A program made the translations under genes and the position numbers. Of a DNA stretch of 14,167 nucleotides, positions 1 through 6,200 are shown piece by piece. Every line of letters starts with the position of its first letter. The first letter of the stretch is position 1. The notes beneath the pieces were generated by a model that saw only the letters and a list, made by a program, of their open reading frames with translations, did not search any database and was not told the origin of the DNA. Where the stretch lies: contig QUTJ01031651.1 in assembly GCA_003573635.1 (NCBI GenBank), positions 1 to 14,167 on the forward strand. The letters are read 5' to 3'. The DNA is from Goniomonas avonlea. Lineage: Eukaryota; Cryptophyceae; Goniomonadida; Goniomonadaceae.

Positions 1-5
1 CGCAG

Positions 6-63
6 GTGCACCCCCTCACACCTCTCGCCCTCAACCCCTCCTGCCTTCCCTACAATTGTCCAG
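6..63 (+). other. probable short pyrimidine-rich intron
   Basis: Starts GTGCAC and ends in a long C/T-rich tract and TTGTCCAG, 58 bases. If correct, bases 1-5 (CGCAG) are the tail of an exon that lies mostly outside the window. The donor sequence recurs as the first bases of the next exon (GGTGCACCC at 5 and 63). Confidence 0.4.
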
Positions 64-201
64 GTGCACCCTCCTCCGTTCAAGGGTGGAGCATTGACGC
101 ACACCCCCCCTGTTCCACTAAAGCAAACTTGTGCGTATCGGTTCTACCACACATTTTCACACGCCCGCGATGCCATCTCCACAAAGCCGTCTGCCTGCAC
201 A
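64..201 (+). CDS. polycystin-like gene, candidate ectodomain exon
   Basis: Open in the frame beginning VHPPPFKGG, 46 codons, phase 0 at both ends if donor GTGACG at 202 is used. The following intron would be only 50 bases. A stronger-looking donor (GTGCGT at 131) breaks the phase to the next exon, so the 3' edge is uncertain. No domain recognised. Confidence 0.35.
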
Positions 202-3200
202 GTGACGTCTCCTGCGAGTCCACATCCTGCTAGCTCACTCCCGGTCGACAGGTGCAAGAGTGGGCGCAATCCTTCCTTGCGTCGTTGGGGCGCCACGGGC
301 ACGACCTGCAGACCGTCTCGCTCGGTGGCGTTTCTTCCGCACTTGACCGTCGTGTATTCCTGCCCAGACCGCTCTCAGGCACGTTTGTCTCGTCGTTCGA
401 CCATTGTACTCCTCATGCCTCATCGTGAACCCTTGTGGCATTTGCCTCCTTGCACCTGCACGATTATTACCTGCGCCCATCCCTGCAGGCAATTCTGCAG
501 GCGTAAAGGGCTGTAAAGTGATGTTGTAGTGTGCCAACATCTCGAACCGCAGGCACGCGACATCTTCTGCAGGCCTGCGTGTCCAACCAGCTCGGGGCCG
601 CATCTTGCGCCTACACTGTCGTGAGCATGCTGTCGCTGCAGGAGTCAGCCATCAGCAGCGTGGCGGGGGCTGCAATACAACAGGCCCGCAGCGGCAGCGC
701 TCACACCGCGCTCCAGGTCAGTGACACCCATAAGTGTGCGGGAGTGACCTCTGCTTGTGCTGGTCACACTCACGTTGTGCTGGTGTGTCTCGTGATCGTG
801 ACGACGCAGCCCTTGCTTGGACCGATGCCCCCACAGTCGTTTACGACGAACGATGCCCGCGCAGTCGCGTATTTCAAGCATCATGAACAGCTAATGAGTG
901 CTGACGTGCACAGCTGTTGAGTGCTGCCGGCTGGAGCACTGCCGGTCTGAAGTTGGTGAGCGAGGCGACGCTACCAACGCCGACGAGGACGGACCTGCTG
1001 CACAACCTCCTCCGCGTCGCGCGCCTCTCCGCCCCCTACCTCCCCTTCATTTCAGAGGTGACTTTGTCCACGCGATTGCGCCACTGCGCCATCCATCCAC
1101 GTGGACTGTGCCCCACCGTTCTCTGGCTGAGACGCCTGCTGTTTGTTCCTGTTGGTGGTGACCCTGCCCTGTCGTTTGCCAATGTCGTTGGCCCAGCTGC
1201 CCTCTCATCTGTCAATGCTGTTTCACAGCCTCTCATCTTGTGAATGTTGTTTTCACAGCTGCCCTGTTGTCTGGCGTTGTTTTAACAATGTTGCTCATGA
1301 CGTTGCCGAACTGCAAGGTGTCAGTCGTGTCGTTCTGTGTCGCAAGCCTCAGCCAGTTTGATGGTTTTGGCCTGTACCGTACCTTGGCCTATTATGGGTC
1401 AGCTAACATCATGTTAGATCATAGATTTCGATAGAGGCGCTGTTTGGTGGCGCTTGAACTGCCAAGTTATTACCCTTGGCGAGGCCTTTCCAACGATGCC
1501 TCAAACGTCAAAAACCTATTTCGGCTGGGGTTAAAAAAAACTGACCCATAATAGGCTAAGGGCATTTTTGGGTGACGCAGGAGGGGCCGCGAAAATTTCA
1601 AAAATATTAGTTCCACTGCGTTTCAAGCGGCGTTTGAGACGGCGTTGGAAAGCCCTTGATGAGACGAACATTTTGCTGTATTCAAATGATGGGTAGAAAA
1701 AATATTTCGTGCATTTTCCGTCACTGACCCACGATAGGGTGTGACCCACGATAGGCTAAGACACGGTATTGATGTGTTCCTGCCTGTGCGCGTTGTGCGC
1801 GTGCCTGTGGGTGACTGTGGCGGCAGGCAAGTGACGCAGCCGCTGCCTTGCTCACAGGTCTGCCACCTGGGTCACTGTCCGTCGCCGCTCTCAAGGCTGG
1901 TGTCGACACAGTCGTACTGGTGGGTCTAGGTCTAATTTTTCACTTGTGTATGCAACTCATCTGAAAATTCTTCGTGTCTGCAATGCTCGCATTCGTTCGG
2001 GCGACGCGAGCACAGTCTGTGTCCACAGTGCGCGCGTTCTGACATTTTTGTGGTGTGCAGCTTGCGGAGTCTGTGGGACCGTCGGGAACCAACGCGAGCA
2101 CAGCGTCTGTGGCTGCGGGCATCGGCAAGGGCGTGGACGCGGCCCTGAGACATGTTGCTGCAGCCAAGGACAGCGCTCTGGCAGCGCTGCTTGCCCGCGC
2201 TGTCGACGTCATGCTCTCAGCACAGCTTGTTGGCACGACTCCTGGGCAGCTGCCCACAGTTGTCGCAGACCGGGTGAGCCGCAGTCGCTCTGAGATTGCA
2301 TGTTCATGGACTGGGCAACACAGCAGGGAGACCACTGTGTGGCATAAAAGCAGGGAGAACTGTGTGTCGCACTGGCCAGACTCATATACTATGGATCGAT
2401 TAGCTACCAGCACGCCCTTCAGTCTGTGGTGCGTCAGACCCATTGGAAACACACATTGCATGCTTCGTGATCGAACAGCCAATCAGAACAGTGGCGAACC
2501 GATCCCACAGTTAACGTCTTTAATGCAGGTTTCATGTATCGTTTCTCCTAATCGCCGTCCACGTGTTTAACGCAACGGTTTCTCGGAAATGCTTTGCTCA
2601 TACTCCCAGTAATATCTCTCCTAACCCGCGTCACAGTTCACGTCTGTGACCCAAAGGTTTCCTGCAAATGGACAAAAAATAACCGTACCATCCGTCGGTG
2701 AAGTGAATGGTATCTCCTTCACTCTCCCTGAGGAAGCAACCCACCCGTCGCTTGTCTACGCCGACACTACCTGGTCCTCGGTCGCACCAGAACTCTCACT
2801 CTCGGTGCGTTGCCTCGCGTCACCTTCCCATGGCGAGGTTCATTCTTGTCTTCGTATTTCGTGTAAGTCTCGCTTCTCTCAGACTCAAGATTATCTCTGA
2901 GACTCGCAGCCGCCGCTTGCACCAGCAGTTGATGTTTCCTTTCCAGGGGGCGGATGCACTCAGCAACGTGACGCTGATTACCGTCAAAAGTGCCCACGGG
3001 GACTACTTATTGGAGAGAAGTGAGCTTCCTATTGAGATCAACGTTCCCACGTCCGCAGCCCTTGCGGACTACCAGACTGTGACCGCGGCGCTTCTCATGT
3101 ACTGGGACCCAAGGTGCGATCGTCCCAGCAGTGCACTCTGTCCCTTCCCCTCTCCAACCCCCCGCAGTCTCCTGCCTGTGCACCTGCCCGCAACCACAGT

Positions 3201-6200
3201 CGCTTCCAACATTTCACGTGATCACCCTCCTCCGGCTGCTGATGCCTTAAACTCGTTTTGTGCAGGCGGGGTGCATGGTCCAGCCAAGGTTGTATTGTCA
3301 CAGTCCCATACGCTGATGGAGGGTTCGCTGCCCGTTGCTACCATCTTTCCCGTAAGCCCTCCCATCTGTCCCGACCACCTCTTTCCTCTCACGTCTTCGT
3401 CTCGATTTCTTCCTCTTGTCTCGAACCTGCCAGCTTATCCGTGACTCTTCCCTACCATCTTCGGTGGCATCTGTCCCTGCCCTCTCGACCGCCAGTGTTC
3501 ACGTGTTCTGACACACCCGCACAGAGTTTGCAGCCTTCATTGTGTCTGGCGGAGAGTTTAGCACCGCGGGACCTCCTCCCACAGCCCCCCGCTCCTTCGG
3601 CACGGGGGACACAGGCTCACAGCTCCGCGTTGTGTATTTTGTTCTCATCCTCATCGTCTTCTACCTCGTCGGCCTCACCATTGCGTTTGCTCGTGATCGC
3701 CAGGAGCGAAGCAACTTCGTGATGGTGCGCCCTGCCGTGTGTCACACGTGCTCACTTCACGGCCTTGTGCTCCCTTACTGGTGACACTCACGTCGCTCGC
3801 TTGGGCACTCATGGCACACCTGCCTCCAACCCTCGTGTCAGACCTTGACTCCGAATCTCATGTCGGACATTGACCCCGACCCTCATGTCGGACGATGACC
3901 CCAACGCCCATGTCAGGTTTAGGGTTTAGGTTCACGTTCATATCAGACATTGACTCTGACTGTACATGCTCGCTTTCACGCTCAGACGAAGTGTTTTGCA
4001 GGACCCCGGGACGTACGCGGTGGCGCACAGCAAGGGCAAGCTGCAGCTTCGCTCCTTCGCCTTCCATTTCTTCCATACTCACGGCCTCGCTCAGGTCTGG
4101 CCTTTTCTCCTCTGACTCGGCATCTATTCTTGTGAAGACACCGATCGTGTCGCTCACGAGGTAACTAACAACGCTATGCCTTCGGTTCCTGCACTCTAAC
4201 GACCGGCGCAAGGGCAATGCGACTGCACATAATAGCGATCACGGTTGGGATCAGTGTTACTGCGCACGAGTTAAAACCGTTGCCATATCCATATTTCTGC
4301 ACCGGGATAAAACCAATGGTCGGGATATCAACCGGTGTTAGTTCAATGTGATTCGCACGGGACAGCACCAATGATATGCGACTCGCAGTTTGTCGCTGCA
4401 TTGCTCATGGTCACTCGCAGTTAGTCGCTACGCGAGCGTGGAGCCGCGTGTCACGCGCTCAGCTGGTCACGTGCGTCGGGACATTCGGCAGCGCGTCCCT
4501 CGCGGCGTGCGCTTTTCTCTACTCGACCTTCCGCAGCCGCCCGCAACCTGTCGAGGCGCGTGCCGCTGCCTGTAACCTGCCACGACCACGAATACTTGTT
4601 GGTTCATACTCCGAGATTGTGTGCCGCAGCCTGCAACCTGCCGCGAACCACGAATGCTTGCTTGTTCACACTCCGAGATTGTGTGCCGTAACCTGCGCGA
4701 ATGCTTGCTTGTTCACACTCCGAGATTGTGTGCCGCAACCTGCAACCTGCCACGACCTCCCCGCAATACTTGCGTATTCACACACCGAGCTTTTCCCTCG
4801 TGTGCGTGTTGTAAAAGCTGTGCGCACAGCACTCTGAGCGCCTCCCTCTCCTACACTCGTGTCCGCTGAGTCGCACACCGCGCCGGGCGACTCTTACAGT
4901 TATGCCCACCGATTCGCGCGGCAGTGCCTTGCTCTCAGATGCGCTTGTGAACAAAACGACAGCCATGGCACGAGCCCTTGTCGATTTGTAAGCCTTTCGC
5001 CAGACGTGTGTGTGCTGCACAACATATCTCGGTATCCCAGAAGCAGGCATTGTGTTCTCTTCTTGCTGGATCGCAATGCCGCGCCGACTGCAGCGGAATT
5101 GTTCACATCGCATTTTTCCACAGATTGTGCTGGTGGGCCTGCTCGCCTTCGCCGTCGTCTCCCCTGTTTCCTTCATATTCAAAAAGATCTTCCGCGTCTG
5201 TCGACGATTTGAAATCAAAGTACAAGTGGGTCCTTGAACTGCTCTGCAATCTTATATTTTTGGTGTCTTGTCTCGGCCAAGCGGTTCATGTTACCGTCAA
5301 GATTTGAAGGTTTCTTTTGCAGGAAGCTGAAGACTTTGAGGACGATGACCTGCGCCGGTGGTACGAAGCGCAGCGTAAAAACAAGCTGCCGCCGGCGAAA
5401 CCAGGACTGGGGAGGTACGCTGCTCGCTGTTCGTGTGTGAGTGTCGTGCCGGAGGTGGTATCGCGAGAGGAGTTGTGCGCCAGCGTGAGTGACCTTGACA
5501 ATTGACCACTTGGGCTGCAGGTCTGCGTGGGTTGCACCCACAACAACGTCAGACTTGGCCCTGAGTGCCCTGTCAAGCGCGCAAGCACGCTGGAGTGCTT
5601 CCGGCACACGCGGCATCGCAGCCTTCTCGGCGGCTCGACAGGTGCGTCACCACGAGTTCGCTGGGGGAGCGGAGTGACGGACGAGCGTAGCGTAATATCT
5701 GGGTACTAGTGATATCTGGGTACTAGTGATATCTGGGTGCTAGTTCGCACGCGGTGAACGGTGTCCGGCCGTAGTTTCGCGATCTGCGGATGAACATATT
5801 GTAGTGGGGCAGACCCGACCATAACGGGAAAGTGGAAGGGCCCACCTTTGTATGGCCCACTCATCCTCTTGTATGATGTCGGCACAGTCAAATGGAGGCT
5901 CGTGTTCTACAAGCGCCTGGAGTACACAGCCCTGCTTGCCCTTCGACACGCATACACTGCAGTACACCATGCCAGCACATTGTCACACGCCCGTCTGCAG
6001 TGGCGGTCGACTGTGGAAATGAAAAAGGCTGGACTCACGCCTACCGCCGCTGGCTGCCTCGAACTCTGGTTCGGTTTCCTGTGCAACACTTCGTTGTTAC
6101 GCTCTTTCGGCTGGCGCTATCGTGGTTTTCAGCAACGGTGTGGAGAGTTTATCTTTCGAGTTAAGTAGTGAGTGGGAGGCCGGAGACCGAGACAGACAGG

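Noticed and set aside
64-516. Continuous 150-codon frame at the left edge
   Set aside because: Past about 201 it becomes basic and Cys-rich without pattern, while a different frame at 252-386 gives a coherent helix in phase with later exons.
1940-2482. 180-codon minus-strand frame, Cys/Ser/Ala-rich
   Set aside because: Shadow of the GC-rich helical exon at 2061-2273 on the + strand.
3832-3960. Short regular repeats that could suggest a CRISPR array
   Set aside because: Units are directly adjacent with no unique spacers, diverged, and inside a eukaryotic intron.
5848-6168. 106-codon + strand frame in the 1.1 kb intron
   Set aside because: No family motif, no matching phase at acceptors or donors, and the composition is not like the flanking exons.
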